From Nanchangia anserum (GTDB taxonomy: Bacteria; Actinomycetota; Actinomycetes; Actinomycetales; Actinomycetaceae): DNA of 64,000 bases. Both the position numbers and the translations under genes were made by a program. The stretch covers positions 372,001-436,000 of the forward strand of contig NZ_CP060506.1 of assembly GCF_015240065.1 (NCBI RefSeq), read 5' to 3'. Of this stretch, positions 34,356 to 44,151 are shown piece by piece; positions within the stretch are counted from its first letter, which is position 1, and each line of letters starts with the position of its first letter. The notes beneath the pieces are model-generated. The model was given only the letters and a program-made list of their open reading frames with translations, was not told the origin of the DNA and searched no databases.

Positions 34356-37300
34356 GTGGCACCTCGCCAGCGCGCGGTCAGCGCATGTGCCGTCATCGTC
34401 ACCAACGGCAACACGCCGTTCCTGCCGCACGCTGTCGCCAGCGTTCGCGCGCAGACCGTCGCGCCCCAGCGGTGCGCCATCGTCGATGTCTCACCCGCGC
34501 ATGCGTCGCACCACCTGACGCCGGAATCCGTTGCCGCAATGACGGGCGGGGTCTATCTCATTGAGGCTCCCGAACCGACGCTCGGGGCGGCGCTGCAACG
34601 CGGCTGGGACGCTCTGAAGCCCGACGACGACTTCATGTGGATCCTCCACGACGACTGTGCCCCGGCGCCCGACTGCCTCGAGCACCTAATCGCCACCGTT
34701 GCGAGCGACGAGTCCATCGCGATCGCCGGACCCAAACAGTGCAGCTGGGAGGACGACTCGCGGTTGCTCGAGGTCGGTATCGTCGCCTCGCCCAGCGGAC
34801 GCCGCCTCGACGTCATCGAGGCCGGAGAGGTCGACCAGGGACAGTGGGACCGCCGCGTCGACGTGCTCGCGGTGGGCAGTGCCGGGATGCTGCTCGAGGT
34901 CGCCGCCTGGCGTCACCTCGGCGGTTTTGATCCCCACCTCGGCCCCTTCGGCGACGGGTGGGAACTGGGTCGGCGTGCCCGCCTGGCCGGCTACCGCGTG
35001 GTCGTCGCCATGTCGGCCCGCGTGCGCCACGCGAGGGCCGGTTTGAACGGGGTCCGGGGAAAACGGGTGAGCGCGCGCACCCGACCGGCGCGTCTGGCCG
35101 AGCTGGCGACGCGGCCGCGCCCGACACCGTCGCCCGCGGCCGAGATCGATGATGAGGACGAGGACGGCCCGCGCGATCACGTCGACCTCAAACGCGTCCC
35201 CGTGCTGCTCGCGGGCAACGACGTCACCCGCGAGGTGATGGCCGGGGCGAACCGATCGGCATCGCTGCGGGCGCGTCGTTTTGCCGAAGCCTACTCGTGG
35301 GCGATCTCCGCTCATCCCGCGGCCTTCATCGTCGTTCTTCTTGCCATCGTTTTCCGCGCGATCGGGCGCGGCATCCGCGATATCGCGGCGAAGTCGCCGT
35401 CGACGGCGGCGATCGACATCGGCGTCGCGGTGCGGATCATCGCCGCTCTCGACGGGATCATCGCGCAGCGCCGGGCCATCCGTCGCGTCACCACGCGCTC
35501 GCGCCACGATCTGCGCCCGTTCCAAGCCACCGGGAGCGACATTCGGGCGCATCGCGCGATCATCCGCAAGATCCGTCGCGATCAGGCCCTTCCCGAGCCG
35601 CTGGAGCCGGTGGCCGCGCGTGAGCGTGCCCTCTATCGGCGGCGCTCGTGGCGCGTGTGCTGCGCCCTCATGGTCCTTGTCGGCATATGCGTTGCGATCG
35701 CTCACGACGGTGGTGTGGGATACGCCGGGGGCGCGTTCGCGACGCTGCCTCACTCGTTGGGATCGCTCGTCGACGCCTCGGTTCGGCGTGGGTGGCCGGC
35801 GGCGACGGCTCGCCCGGTCCAGCCCGGCCGCTGCTGCTGTTGCTGACGATCCTCGCCGCGCCATGGAGCCTCATCGGGGTGAGTCCGAGCGCGTGGTGGG
35901 AGAGTGCCGTCTTGCTTAGCCCGATCATTGCCGTTGCGGCGGGGTGGATCGGTGCCGGGGCCTGGGTGAGATCCCTGCCGATGCGCTCGCTCATCGCCGC
36001 GGCGTGGGGACTGTGGCCGAGCCTGTGGGGAGCGCTGTATACCGGCGATGCCGGCGTGGTGGCTCTCCACCTCGCTCTGCCGCTGCTCGCATGGGCCGTG
36101 GCGGCGATGACCGAAACGGCGGCACCCGAGCGCTATCGCGGTGCCGACGGCGATGTCGTCATTCCCGCCAGGCGCGCACCGCTGAGCGGTGCCGGGGTCG
36201 CGGCTCTCGCGCTCGCATGGATTGGGGCCATTCATCCCGCGACGGCGGCTGGCATTGCGTGCGTTGGCATCGTCATCGGGATCGTCGCGGCGGTGCATCA
36301 GCACCGGCGACGCATTCTCACACGCGTTCTTCTCGCCCCCGTGCCCGCCCTCCTTCTGCTCGCACCGAGCCTGCTCGCCGCGGCGACGTCCGGGGGCCTT
36401 GTTCGTTACCTGTGGTCCGTGCCCGCGGGCTCGCGCGATCTTCCCGGGCCCGATACGTTGTCGGCCGCCCTCATGCTGCCGGTGAGCAGCGACGTGTTTA
36501 CTCGCGCGTGGGGCGGCGCCGGGACGTGGTGGCTGTGGGGGATGGCCGCGTTGCCGATTCTCGTCACCGCCTGGGGAGTTCTCGCGCTCGCGCGACCTCG
36601 TCGAGTGTGGACGACGCGGTGCGCCTGGCTGGGCGCGCTGGCCTGTGGGGTCCTCATCGTTGTGGCTCCCGCCGACGCCGTCGTCGCGCCTCTACAGTCT
36701 CTCGCCGGATGGTGCGTTCTCGCTGCTGGTGCCGGCTGGGCGGGCGTGGGGCGCGGACGCCTCGGTCGCTGGTGCGTCGTGCCGGCCGCTGTCGCCGCCG
36801 TTGCGCTGGGGCTGAGCGCGGTCGCGTGGGTCGCGATGGGCACGGCGATCGAGCGGGGCGACGGAGTGCCCCAGGCGAGTCCGCGCGGGCAGCGGATTCC
36901 TCCGGCTGCCGAGATTCGTCAGAGCTCGCCGACGCGTGCCCGCGTCCTCGTCCTGAGCCAGGCTTCGGGCGTGACGCGCGCCGAGATCTGGCGAGGATCG
37001 GGAGCGATGCTCACTGACGCCGCCGACGCTCGCCAGGCCCGCCCGGGACCCGCTGCGAGTGATCTCGCCGCCGCGATTGCCGCGCTGACTCTGCCCGGTG
37101 ATGCCGATATCGCCGACACGCTGGCGGAGCACGCGATCGACGAGGTCGTCGTGGCACACCCGGGTGACGAGGCCGATCTCGTCGCGGCGCTCGACGGCAT
37201 CGACGGACTCACGCCCGTCATGCGAACGAGCAGACTTGCCGCGTGGCGCGTCGATGAGGACGCCCTCGATCCCGCGGGTCCCGTTGCGCGCATGGTTGTC

Positions 37301-37618
37301 GTGGGCGATGGTGAGCGCGTGAGCGTCGGTTCGCGCGGCGTTCGCGCGGTCGCCGAGATCTTGCGGGCATCCCAGCCGCGCACGCTCGTCCTTGCCGAAC
37401 GGGCTGGTCACGGCTGGCACGCGCGCATTGATGGCATCGAGTTGGCTCCGGTGTCCCGCGGGTGGGCGCAAGCCTTCACCATTCCCGCCGGAGTATCGGG
37501 GACCCTCACCGTCTCGTATGGGCCGGCATGGTGGCCGTGGTGGCGAGCGGTCGTCGCCCTCAGCCTGGTGGTCGCCGTTCTCGCCGCGTGGCCGACTCGC
37601 AGGAGAATGCGCCGATGA
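34356..37618 (+). CDS. Giant GT2 glycosyltransferase-membrane protein, frameshifted as read
   Basis: When corrected this is about 1087 residues. The first ~250 are a GT2 domain: 'AVIVTNGNTPFLPHAVASV', metal-binding 'WILHDDCAP', and 'HLGGFDPHLGPFGDGWELGR'. The rest has many hydrophobic helices and, after about residue 830, a soluble extracytoplasmic domain ('TLVLAERAGHGWHARIDGIE') and a final helix. The frame breaks at 35791-35797, after 'LVDASVRRGW', and resumes 'AGGDGSPGPARP' with one missing G. Similar proteins next to whiB and DUF5719 are known in actinobacteria. The overlap with the next gene is ATGA. It likely transfers sugars at the membrane; the target is unknown. Confidence 0.82.
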
Positions 37619-39018
37619 CGTCTCGACGTGCCACCGCTGCCGCCGTCCTCTCCGGTGTCGCGATCCTCGCCGGGATCGCCGGTTTAGGACTGGCCGATCT
37701 GCCGTCCCGTGACCCGGCGCCTCACCGTCTCGTGAACGCTCATGCGTCACCGACCCGCACGGTCGTCGCCTGTCCGCCACTGCCCGGCAACTCCGGGCAG
37801 ACGTTCAGCGCCGCTCGATCGCTGGGGGATGACGTGCCACACGCGCGCCTGCGCTCGAGCACAGTGACGTCGCTGCGCCCGAGCGGCGACGGTATGGCGA
37901 GCGGTCGCGTCGATTCTGCCAGCGGTGCTCTCATCGAAGCCGATCCCGTCGGTGACTCGCCCGCCCAGGCTCTCGGACTCATCGTGGCTCGCGGTGGAGG
38001 CGACACGTTCGGGCTTGCTGCCGCGCAATGTCGCTCCCCGCAACCGATCACGTGGTTCCTCGGCGGCGATGCCGGTGATGGACACACGATCGAGATGACG
38101 CTCGTCAATCCCTCGACGCGCGCGGTAACGGCGACCATCGACGCGTGGGGTGCCAGCGGCCCCGCGGCGTGGGCGCGGTCATCGATCCTCGTCGAGGCCG
38201 GCTCCTCCGTGAGCGTGCCACTGTCGGAACGCATCGTTGGGGAAGAACGCCCGGCCTGGCGCGTCAGCGCGACCGGCACGGGCGTCGTCGCATTCGCCCA
38301 GGTCAGTGGACTTGCGGGCGTGAGCGAAGACGGATACGACTCGTTGCCTCCCGCCTCGCTAGAGAGCGAGCAGACCATCGCTATCGGCTCGGTTGGACTC
38401 GACGATGCCACGGTGCGCTTGCTGAATCCGCACGGCGACGAAGCGACGTACACCATCGACATCGTGACGGCGCACGGGACGACGCCGCTGCCGGGCGGGT
38501 CCCAGACGCTGACCGCGGGCAGCGTCGCCGACGTATCACTGGCCGGTAGCGGCAAGGACGCGCTGGCGCTCCGCGTGCGCTCGAGCAGGACGATTGCCGC
38601 CGCCGTGCGTGCGCAGGGGCCGCAGGTGCGCATTGCCTCTGACAGCGCTGATCTCGGCGCGGCGCTAGGCGTGGATACCTCGGTGGCGACGCGCGACATC
38701 GCCTGGGCGAGTGCGAGCAGCGCGCAGACAGGAGGCACGGTTATCGTGCCCACCGGCGTGCGCGCCGAAATCGTGGGCGTGGCGGGCGACGAGGCAAGCC
38801 GAGTCACCGTAGCCGCATCCTCGACAGATCCCGTCACTATGAACGTTGCTGCGGGCCGCGCGGCGAGTCACGAACTCGGCCCGGGTATCTACACCGTCGA
38901 CGCGACGACGCCTCTTACTCTCGGCGTGCGTCTCTACACCGATGACGGCATCTCGTGGGTCCCCGTCTCGCCCGCCCCGGCCGACGCCGTGACCGCCCGG
39001 GTGGACGTGCGTCCCTAG
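37615..39018 (+). CDS. DUF5719 family secreted protein
   Basis: A 467-residue protein with an N-terminal signal or anchor ('AAAVLSGVAILAGIAGLGLA') and a long extracytoplasmic region of beta-rich sequence, with recurring 'VTAxxxAWGASGP', 'WRVSATGTGVVAFAQVSGL' and 'AALRVRSSRTIAAAVRAQGP'-like units. No catalytic motif is evident. ATG 37615 overlaps the stop of the transferase gene, so the two are translationally coupled, consistent with a shared envelope role. The domain is of unknown function and typical of actinobacteria. Confidence 0.8.
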   Translation: MTSRRATAAAVLSGVAILAGIAGLGLADLPSRDPAPHRLVNAHASPTRTVVACPPLPGNSGQTFSAARSLGDDVPHARLRSSTVTSLRPSGDGMASGRVDSASGALIEADPVGDSPAQALGLIVARGGGDTFGLAAAQCRSPQPITWFLGGDAGDGHTIEMTLVNPSTRAVTATIDAWGASGPAAWARSSILVEAGSSVSVPLSERIVGEERPAWRVSATGTGVVAFAQVSGLAGVSEDGYDSLPPASLESEQTIAIGSVGLDDATVRLLNPHGDEATYTIDIVTAHGTTPLPGGSQTLTAGSVADVSLAGSGKDALALRVRSSRTIAAAVRAQGPQVRIASDSADLGAALGVDTSVATRDIAWASASSAQTGGTVIVPTGVRAEIVGVAGDEASRVTVAASSTDPVTMNVAAGRAASHELGPGIYTVDATTPLTLGVRLYTDDGISWVPVSPAPADAVTARVDVRP

Positions 39019-39461
39019 GCGCCGGGCAGGCGGCCCCAGGCAGGGGGAACGACGTCCTCGGGATGCATCCCCAGCGCGTTGGCGACGTTTTCGACGATGA
39101 CCCACGCCAGGGCGTCGCGCAGCTGATCGATGCCGCGACAACGGGCCTGAATCGGCAGGCGATACAGGACGATGCGCGAGGGCGTGCGCCGGGAGCGTTC
39201 GGCGGGAAAATACCGTCCCAACGTCACGCTGGCGCTCTCCCACGGCGCGGGATCGATCGGGGGAACGTCCTCGACGGCGAACTCCACGTCGGCCACTTGT
39301 GGCACGTGCGCCGTGATGTCGGCGACGATGCGCATGGCGAGGGCGTCGAAGCGCTGGGACCTGGGCAGTGCCGCCGGCAATCCGGGAGGAATGAGGACAC
39401 CGCGCAGGCCTCGCCCGTGTGAGTCACGGCGATAATGGCGGGCACGGTGATAGGTCGTCAC
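39015..39461 (-). CDS. Metallopeptidase-family (zincin-like) protein without HExxH
   Basis: A 148-residue protein with the pattern of the small actinobacterial metallopeptidase family next to DUF3499: 'LRGVLIPPGLPAALPRSQRF', 'DVEFAVEDVPPIDPAPW', 'RIVLYRLPIQARCRGIDQLR'. Where bacterial relatives carry HExxH, this has 'WVIVENVANALGMHPED', with both His missing, so zinc catalysis is doubtful. I recall a similar substitution in the mycobacterial counterpart, but cannot check it here. It converges on the DUF5719 gene with a four-base overlap. Confidence 0.72.
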   Translation of the reverse strand: MTTYHRARHYRRDSHGRGLRGVLIPPGLPAALPRSQRFDALAMRIVADITAHVPQVADVEFAVEDVPPIDPAPWESASVTLGRYFPAERSRRTPSRIVLYRLPIQARCRGIDQLRDALAWVIVENVANALGMHPEDVVPPAWGRLPGA

Positions 39462-39530
39462 GGCGTCACACTATCGCGACCGGTCTGCTCGCGCGGTCAG
39501 GCCCGGGCCGAATAGCGCGCGAACGTGGGC

Positions 39531-39536
39531 TACAGT
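39531..39536 (+). promoter_or_regulatory. -10 box of the DUF3499 gene
   Basis: TACAGT exactly six bases before GTG 39543; predicted leaderless start. Confidence 0.45.
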
Positions 39537-39542
39537 CGCAGT

Positions 39543-39935
39543 GTGACTACGATGCGTCCGTGTTCGCGTTCGGGCTGCTACGCCGAGGCAGTGGCGACCC
39601 TCACGTACGTCTATGCCGATGCGACCGCCGTCATCGGGCCGCTGGCCGCTCAGGATTCCCCTCACGCCTACGACCTGTGTGCTCGCCACACGCAATCATT
39701 TACCGCCCCGCGGGGATGGCAGGTGGTGCGCCTGGCGACGCAATTCAGCCCGCCCGAACCCTCCACCGACGACCTCGATGCCCTTGCCCAGGCGATCCGC
39801 GTCGCCTCGCGTCATCCACGACCGGCTGAGCAGGCTCGCCCCGATCAGCCGCAGGTGGAACGCCCCCATCGCTCCTCGCACGCGACTCACCTGCGCGTTG
39901 TCTCGGACAACGCCACTCCCGAGTCATCCGCGTGA
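39543..39935 (+). CDS. DUF3499 family protein
   Basis: A protein of about 130 residues. The N-terminal half is conserved: 'MRPCSRSGCYAEAVATLTYV' with a CxxxxC pair, then 'DLCARHTQSFTAPRGWQVVR' with Cys and His, suggesting a small zinc ribbon. The C-terminal half is low complexity. GTG 39543 fits the promoter; ATG 39552 is an alternative. It lies directly upstream of mtrA, as in other actinobacteria, and its stop overlaps the mtrA promoter. Function unknown. Confidence 0.82.
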   Translation: MTTMRPCSRSGCYAEAVATLTYVYADATAVIGPLAAQDSPHAYDLCARHTQSFTAPRGWQVVRLATQFSPPEPSTDDLDALAQAIRVASRHPRPAEQARPDQPQVERPHRSSHATHLRVVSDNATPESSA

Positions 39936-39941
39936 GACAAT
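39933..39941 (+). promoter_or_regulatory. Extended -10 promoter of mtrA
   Basis: TGAGACAAT (TG-A-GACAAT) begins in the stop codon of the DUF3499 gene. The ATG of mtrA follows seven bases later without a ribosome-binding site, so mtrA is probably translated leaderless from this site in addition to any read-through. Confidence 0.45.
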
Positions 39942-39948
39942 AACCCCC

Positions 39949-40629
39949 ATGACGCGCATTCTTGTCGTTGACGACGATCAGCCGTTGGCCGAGATGATTG
40001 GCATCGTCCTCGAGTCTGAAGGCTACGACCCGGTCTATTGCCATGATGGCGCACAGGCCCTGTCGACGTTTCGCGCGCACAAGCCCGATCTCATCCTGCT
40101 CGACCTGATGCTGCCCGGTCTTGGCGGGATCGAGATCTGTCAGATGATCCGCGCCGAATCCGACGTCCCGATCGTCATGCTGACGGCCAAGTCGGACACG
40201 GCTGACGTCGTCGCCGGGTTGGAGGCCGGTGCCGACGACTACATCCCCAAGCCGTTTAAGCCGAAGGAACTCATCGCCCGCATCCGCGTGCGCCTGCGCG
40301 GCCACGAGCGTCGCGAGGACGACGAGATCATCCTCGGTCCCCTCCACATCGACGTTCGCGCGCACGAGGTGCGTCGCAGCGGCGACCTCGTACGTCTGAC
40401 CCCGCTCGAATTCGACCTGTTGGTCACGCTGGCCTCGGATCCGCACAAGGCGTTTGCCCGCGACGAGTTGCTCGAGAAAATCTGGGGGTACCGCCACGGC
40501 TCGGACGCCCGCCTCGTCAACGTCCACGTTCAGCGGTTGCGGGCAAAGATTGAGGCCGATCCCGAGCACCCGCAGATCGTCCAGACGGTGCGCGGAGTCG
40601 GCTATCGCGCCTGCGCTCCCGACCAGTGA
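39949..40629 (+). CDS. mtrA: Response regulator MtrA
   Basis: A 226-residue OmpR/PhoB-family regulator of cell-wall metabolism and division in actinobacteria. The receiver has 'ILVVDDDQPLAEMIGIVLES', phospho-acceptor Asp52 in 'DLILLDLMLPGLGGIEI', 'IVMLTAKSDTADVV' and the switch Lys in 'DDYIPKPFKP'. The winged helix includes 'VRLTPLEFDLLVTLASDPHK', 'RDELLEKIWGYRHGSDARLV' and 'VQTVRGVGYRA'. The mtrA-mtrB-lpqB order and strong similarity make the assignment safe. The GTG of mtrB overlaps its stop by four bases. Confidence 0.97.
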   Translation: MTRILVVDDDQPLAEMIGIVLESEGYDPVYCHDGAQALSTFRAHKPDLILLDLMLPGLGGIEICQMIRAESDVPIVMLTAKSDTADVVAGLEAGADDYIPKPFKPKELIARIRVRLRGHERREDDEIILGPLHIDVRAHEVRRSGDLVRLTPLEFDLLVTLASDPHKAFARDELLEKIWGYRHGSDARLVNVHVQRLRAKIEADPEHPQIVQTVRGVGYRACAPDQ

Positions 40630-42401
40630 GGGTACAGGCGCTGGCGGTGCGGGCGTGGGAGGGGATGCGTCGCCTCCCACCGGTTCGCCAGATCCGACAG
40701 TCGTTGCCGGTGCGCATCACCGTGCTCATGCTCGTCATCGTCACCGTCGTCATGACGGTGTTGTCGGTGTTCGTCGCCACGCACGTGCGCGACGGGATGT
40801 TTGAGGAACGGCTTAAGCAGATCCTCGCGGATTCGACTCAACGCGTCGACTGGGTCCAGACCTCGTTCAATCGCTCCTCGCTCGAATCCGTCGACCAGGT
40901 TCAAGACCTGGCCTATCAGCTGATGGTCGAGCAGCGCGAGGCCTCGTCTGGGGTTGGCGGGATTGGCGTCATGCTCATGCGCGACCCCAACTCGACGTCA
41001 ACCAACGTCATCAACGCGGTGGTCGACGAGCAGCTGGCCCCCGTCATCACCGATGATCTGCGTGCGAAGGTGCGTGAGGCCGGCGGGAATTATTGGCAAT
41101 CGGTGTCGATCCCGACGGCGGCGGGGGACCAGCCTGGAATCGTCGTCGGCTCGACGATCGAGCTGCCCATGGTCGGCACCTACGATATGTACCTCGTCTA
41201 TTCGTTGGCGCCAGAGGAGCGCACGATCACGATGATCAACCAGATCCTCGCGGTCGGCACGGTGGGGATGCTCATCATCGTCGGCATCCTCATGCTCATC
41301 ATGTCCTACCGGGCGCTGCTGCCGGTGCGCCGGGCCGCCCACGCGGCCGAGCAGGTTTCTCTCGGCAACCTGTCGGTGCGCCTACAGATCGAGGGCGAGG
41401 ATGAGCTGGCGACGCTGGGCAACGCGTTTAACGACATGACGTCGCACCTACAGCGGCAGATCCTCGACTATCGCCAGCTTGCGAACTTGCAGCAGCGTTT
41501 CGTGTCTGACGTCTCTCACGAGCTGAGAACCCCGCTCGCGTCCATCCAGATCGGTGCCGACATCATCAGTTCCGACCTCGACGAATTGCCCCAACACCTG
41601 AGGCGTCCGGCCAAACTTATGGGCGAGCAGGTCGAACGCTTCTCCGACATGCTCGCCGACCTGTTGGAAATCTCGCGCGTGGACGCACGTACGGCCCGCG
41701 TCGAACACGAACACACCGATCTCGTCGCGCTGGTGACGCAGGTGTGCGCGATGCATGCCCAAATCATTGAGCGCGCCGGGGTCGAGGTGAGGATCACCGC
41801 GCCGGAAACCGGAGTCGAAGCCGCGGTCGATCGCGTCCGCGTCGAACGCGTCGTGCGTAACCTCCTCCTCAACGCCGTGGAGTTCTCCGAGGGCAATCCC
41901 ATCGACATCACGCTGGCGCAGACGGCGACGTCGGTGGCGATCAAGGTCCGAGACCACGGCGTCGGCATGACCGACGAGGTCGCTTCGCGCGTGTTTGATC
42001 GCTTCTATCGGGCCGATCCGTCGCGTCAGCGCACGACCGGGGGAACCGGCCTGGGGCTGGCGATCTCGGCCGAGGACGCCCAGCTGCACGGGGGAATCCT
42101 CACCGTGTTGTCGTGCCCCCAGGCGGGCTCGTCCTTCGTGCTGTTGCTGCCGCGCTTCGCCGATCGCGAGATCGATGAGCTGCCGCGCGCCGTCTACGAC
42201 GACGACATCATCGCGGCACGCGCGCGCTGGGCACGCACCCACCCGGGCGACGTCGACACGACCGTCGGGGTCAGCGAGACGACGGGTCGCGACCTCGGCA
42301 CGTTCAGCGACGAGGCACTCGCCGACGAGGATGACGAGGTCGCAGACGAGGTGGGCGGTGACGAGAGCGACGGTGCCGAAGATGGAGAGGAACGGACGTG
42401 A
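40626..42401 (+). CDS. mtrB: Sensor histidine kinase MtrB
   Basis: A 591-residue membrane kinase, partner of MtrA. Two membrane segments ('ITVLMLVIVTVVMTVLSVFV' near residue 35 and 'GTVGMLIIVGILMLIMSYRA' near 210) bracket an extracytoplasmic sensor. Next come HAMP, the H-box 'FVSDVSHELRTPLASI', the N-box 'VVRNLLLNAVEFSEG', and 'DHGVGMTDEVASRVFDRFYR' with 'GGTGLGLAISAEDAQLHGG'. The last ~80 residues are acidic and disordered, a usual feature of the family. Translationally coupled to mtrA and lpqB. Confidence 0.96.
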   Translation: MRVQALAVRAWEGMRRLPPVRQIRQSLPVRITVLMLVIVTVVMTVLSVFVATHVRDGMFEERLKQILADSTQRVDWVQTSFNRSSLESVDQVQDLAYQLMVEQREASSGVGGIGVMLMRDPNSTSTNVINAVVDEQLAPVITDDLRAKVREAGGNYWQSVSIPTAAGDQPGIVVGSTIELPMVGTYDMYLVYSLAPEERTITMINQILAVGTVGMLIIVGILMLIMSYRALLPVRRAAHAAEQVSLGNLSVRLQIEGEDELATLGNAFNDMTSHLQRQILDYRQLANLQQRFVSDVSHELRTPLASIQIGADIISSDLDELPQHLRRPAKLMGEQVERFSDMLADLLEISRVDARTARVEHEHTDLVALVTQVCAMHAQIIERAGVEVRITAPETGVEAAVDRVRVERVVRNLLLNAVEFSEGNPIDITLAQTATSVAIKVRDHGVGMTDEVASRVFDRFYRADPSRQRTTGGTGLGLAISAEDAQLHGGILTVLSCPQAGSSFVLLLPRFADREIDELPRAVYDDDIIAARARWARTHPGDVDTTVGVSETTGRDLGTFSDEALADEDDEVADEVGGDESDGAEDGEERT

Positions 42402-44062
42402 GGGCGCACGCAGTCCCGGCGTTGGCGTGCGCTGTGTTCGTCGCCGTGACGATGAGCGGGTGTGCCGGCTTGCCGATGAGCGGGCCCGTGACGAGTGCCT
42501 CGCCACAGGCTGACGCGCAGGCACCGCTGGCCCAACACGCCGAGGGACCGCGCGAGGGTGCCTCTCCGCGTCAGATCATCGAGGGATTCGAGCGGGCAAG
42601 CGCCGCGGGAACCTACGATGACTTCGACGTCGCGCGCGAATATCTCACGTCTACGGCTCAACGTTCGTGGAAACCGCAGGCCTCGGTCACCGTCCTCGAC
42701 GAAGATCCGTCGCTGGCTCTGACGATGGCGGCCCACGCCGATACGACGGCCTCGGCGGTGGTCGAGGGGACGACGGTGTTGAGCGTCGACCGCTATGGCC
42801 GTTACCTCCAGCGCGACGTCGCCTATCGCGGGACCTATACCCTGCGTAAAGACGACGATGAGTGGCGAATCGCCGGGCTTCCCAACGGCGTCGTCATGAC
42901 GCGCTCGGCGTTTAACAACGCCTATGCGCGCCGCGACGTGTATTTCCTCGCCGCCGACAATGTGACGCCCGTGCCCGATCCGCGGTGGATCCCGCGGCAG
43001 AATCTGACGGCGGGCCTGGTCGAAGCCCTCTATTCCGGTCCCTCACCCGAGCTCGCTGCCGCGGTACGCACGGCGTTTCCGCGCGACGTCGCCTCGACCT
43101 CACCCGTCGTCGACGTCACGGGGGCCGTGGCGGCCGTGAGTGTGCCCGACGCCATCGCGTCGTTGCCTCAGCCCCAGCTCTCCCGCGTCGCGTGGCAGCT
43201 CGAACGAACGCTCAGCGGAGTCGCGGGTATTGAACGCGTCGAACTTATCTCCGATCACGATTCCCTCGCGTTCACGCGGGCCCCGACGACGCCCACCTAC
43301 GATCTCGACTACCTCGTTGGCGTGGAGGACGGTGCGATCGTCGGTGTGGGCACCGGCGCGACACGCGTGCTCGTCGATCGTGCCCACACGAAGGGGATGT
43401 CGCCGCGGTGGCCGGCGGCGGGCCCCCTGGCCGGTCAGGGCGTCGTCGCGCTGAATGGAGAGCGCACCGAACTCTACCTGTTCGTTGACAATACGCGTCG
43501 CCTGCTGGCCCGCAGCACCGAGACGTTTAGCCCGCCCCATCTCGATCGTTATGGCTTCGTGTGGACATCGACGCCGACGGGCGGACTGTGGGTCACCGAC
43601 GCCTATGGGCAGCGCTTGAGCGTGGCGACGCCGTGGGGTGACGGCGGGGTCATTAAGAAGATCGAGCTCACCCCCGACGGTCAGCGCGCGCTCGTCCTCA
43701 TGCACGCCAATGACCGCGACACGCTCGCCTCTTACGTCATCAGTCGCGAGGGCGGGCGTCCGATCAGCCTTATCTCCGCTCATCCCCTGGCGCAGCCCCT
43801 CACCGATATCGCCGATATCGGTTGGGTGGATTGCTCGACCGCCGCCGTGCTATCCGGATCGGGCGGGCGCGAGATCGTCGTTCATCCCATCAATGGCCTC
43901 GAGGAAATCTATGCGGCCCCAGCCGATGCAACCACCCTCGTTACCGGCGGGACGACCCACGATCTCCAGGTGATGACAGACGACTATCACCGCAGCGAGC
44001 GCGTCGGAAAGCAGTGGCGAGGCGTTGGCACGGTGCTCGTCGACGCCGCCTACCCGGGCTAA
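42398..44062 (+). CDS. lpqB: Lipoprotein LpqB
   Basis: A 554-residue lipoprotein that modulates MtrAB signalling and wall homeostasis in actinobacteria. The signal peptide ends in a lipobox, 'VAVTMSGCAGLPMSG', with the lipidated Cys near residue 24. A GerMN domain follows ('LTAGLVEALYSGPSPELAAA', 'AVAAVSVPDAIASLPQPQLS'), then a beta-propeller-like C-terminal region. GTG 42398 overlaps the mtrB stop. The gene order is diagnostic. Confidence 0.94.
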   Translation: MRAHAVPALACAVFVAVTMSGCAGLPMSGPVTSASPQADAQAPLAQHAEGPREGASPRQIIEGFERASAAGTYDDFDVAREYLTSTAQRSWKPQASVTVLDEDPSLALTMAAHADTTASAVVEGTTVLSVDRYGRYLQRDVAYRGTYTLRKDDDEWRIAGLPNGVVMTRSAFNNAYARRDVYFLAADNVTPVPDPRWIPRQNLTAGLVEALYSGPSPELAAAVRTAFPRDVASTSPVVDVTGAVAAVSVPDAIASLPQPQLSRVAWQLERTLSGVAGIERVELISDHDSLAFTRAPTTPTYDLDYLVGVEDGAIVGVGTGATRVLVDRAHTKGMSPRWPAAGPLAGQGVVALNGERTELYLFVDNTRRLLARSTETFSPPHLDRYGFVWTSTPTGGLWVTDAYGQRLSVATPWGDGGVIKKIELTPDGQRALVLMHANDRDTLASYVISREGGRPISLISAHPLAQPLTDIADIGWVDCSTAAVLSGSGGREIVVHPINGLEEIYAAPADATTLVTGGTTHDLQVMTDDYHRSERVGKQWRGVGTVLVDAAYPG

Positions 44063-44151
44063 GTGTCCCCACGGCTCGGTAAGGTCTTCGCACACGTGGC
44101 ATCGCGTTGACGATCAGCAAGGCGCCCGACGTATATGCCCACAATTGCCGT

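Noticed and set aside
35800-35850. A natural end of the transferase at a Cys-rich stretch (35846)
   Set aside because: The run ending in several Cys codons is a frameshift artefact; the other frame continues the membrane protein without interruption.
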